Shown here piece by piece: positions 42,734 through 42,951 of a DNA stretch of 42,951 bases. Location of the stretch: the NCBI GenBank assembly GCA_903889595.1, contig CAISYI010000042.1:1-42951 (forward strand). Reading direction: 5' to 3'. The stretch is from an uncultured beta proteobacterium. GTDB taxonomy: Bacteria; Pseudomonadota; Gammaproteobacteria; Burkholderiales; Burkholderiaceae. The translations under genes and the position numbers were made by a program. Positions within the stretch are counted from its first letter, which is position 1, and each line of letters starts with the position of its first letter. The notes under the pieces are model-generated. The model saw only the letters and a list, made by a program, of their open reading frames with translations. It was not told the DNA's origin and ran no database searches.

Positions 42734-42951
42734 ATGATTACAGTTAAAGTTTTAGGGTATTTCCTGAAAAGGAACAACTATTTGATTATCCAGCAATTCA
42801 CACTATCAACCTTACTCTTGATTGTAGGGAATGAAAGCCTTGCTCAAACCAATACAGTATTAGACTCCTATCTAAAAGACAGAGCGAATGCTTTTTTAAC
42901 CATCAATGGTTTGACATTGACACCTGACGTTACCACGGGCTCTATTTCAAT
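42734..42951 (+). CDS. Secreted protein of unknown function, cut by the right edge
   Basis: An ATG at 42734 opens a frame that stays open for 72 codons to the window end. The N-terminus is a signal peptide: MITVKVLGYFLKRNNYL, then a hydrophobic stretch (about 18-33, STLLLIVGNES) and a likely cleavage site at SLAQ (about 35-38). The following DSYLKDRANAFLTINGLTLTP resembles, loosely, the start of the passenger or linker region of some outer-membrane beta-barrel/autotransporter proteins, but too little is visible to name a family. There is no strong ribosome site. It diverges from the HD-GYP gene. Confidence 0.55.
   Translation, partial: MITVKVLGYFLKRNNYLIIQQFTLSTLLLIVGNESLAQTNTVLDSYLKDRANAFLTINGLTLTPDVTTGSIS

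Overview
The window is AT-rich (about 40% GC by eye), densely coding DNA with almost no intergenic space. It looks like a chromosomal piece of a low-GC betaproteobacterium of the Burkholderiales, perhaps Polynucleobacter-like. The main support is five Bug/TctC-type periplasmic binding proteins, a hallmark of Burkholderiales, together with a Sox thiosulfate-oxidation cluster, a CzcA/CusA-type RND pump and an HtpG gene with a good RpoH-type promoter. The genus is an inference. I saw no rRNA, tRNA, CRISPR array, insertion sequence or prophage gene.

Layout. (1) 1-6.2 kb, sulfur and molybdenum redox: the 3' part of a flavocytochrome c sulfide dehydrogenase flavoprotein (fccB) and a two-subunit xanthine-oxidase-family molybdoenzyme (IorAB-like) read rightward. 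They meet soxX-soxY-soxZ-soxA, which reads leftward. soxB, soxCD and the FccA cytochrome are not in the window. (2) 6.2-11.1 kb, phosphate: a CYTH-CHAD protein, a PhoA-type alkaline phosphatase and a divergent lipoprotein of the nucleotide pyrophosphatase/phosphodiesterase family. (3) 11.1-17.0 kb: a complete RND efflux operon (adaptor, pump, outer-membrane channel). (4) 17.2-20.5 kb: HPP membrane protein, flavin reductase-like protein, Tim44-like membrane protein and a Tat-exported alpha/beta hydrolase. (5) 20.7-26.3 kb: small catabolic operons (Bug plus isopropylmalate/tartrate dehydrogenase-like enzyme; Ldh-family dehydrogenase, Bug and metallo-beta-lactamase-fold hydrolase; VOC protein). 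(6) 26.3-30.8 kb: a six-gene leftward operon with a cupin, an SsuABC/TauABC-type ABC importer, a PH-domain protein and a ModA-like binding protein. (7) 31.0-32.9 kb: htpG. (8) 33.0-40.8 kb: a second catabolic block with three Bug proteins, an isocitrate lyase/PEP mutase-family enzyme, a CaiB/BaiF CoA-transferase, a crotonase-family protein and a UxaA/GarD-type dehydratase. (9) 40.9-42.95 kb: a GAF-HD-GYP protein and the start of a secreted protein cut by the right edge.

Together the genes suggest an aquatic heterotroph that supplements its energy from reduced sulfur, scavenges organic phosphate and imports a range of small organic acids. Six clear hairpin terminators mark transcript ends, mostly between convergent genes. 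No DNA-binding transcription regulator was recognised anywhere in the window. The oddities I rate highest are a SoxY without the canonical GGCGG carrier tail, a crotonase-family protein lacking both catalytic glutamates, and the molybdoenzyme pair sitting between the sulfide dehydrogenase and the sox operon.
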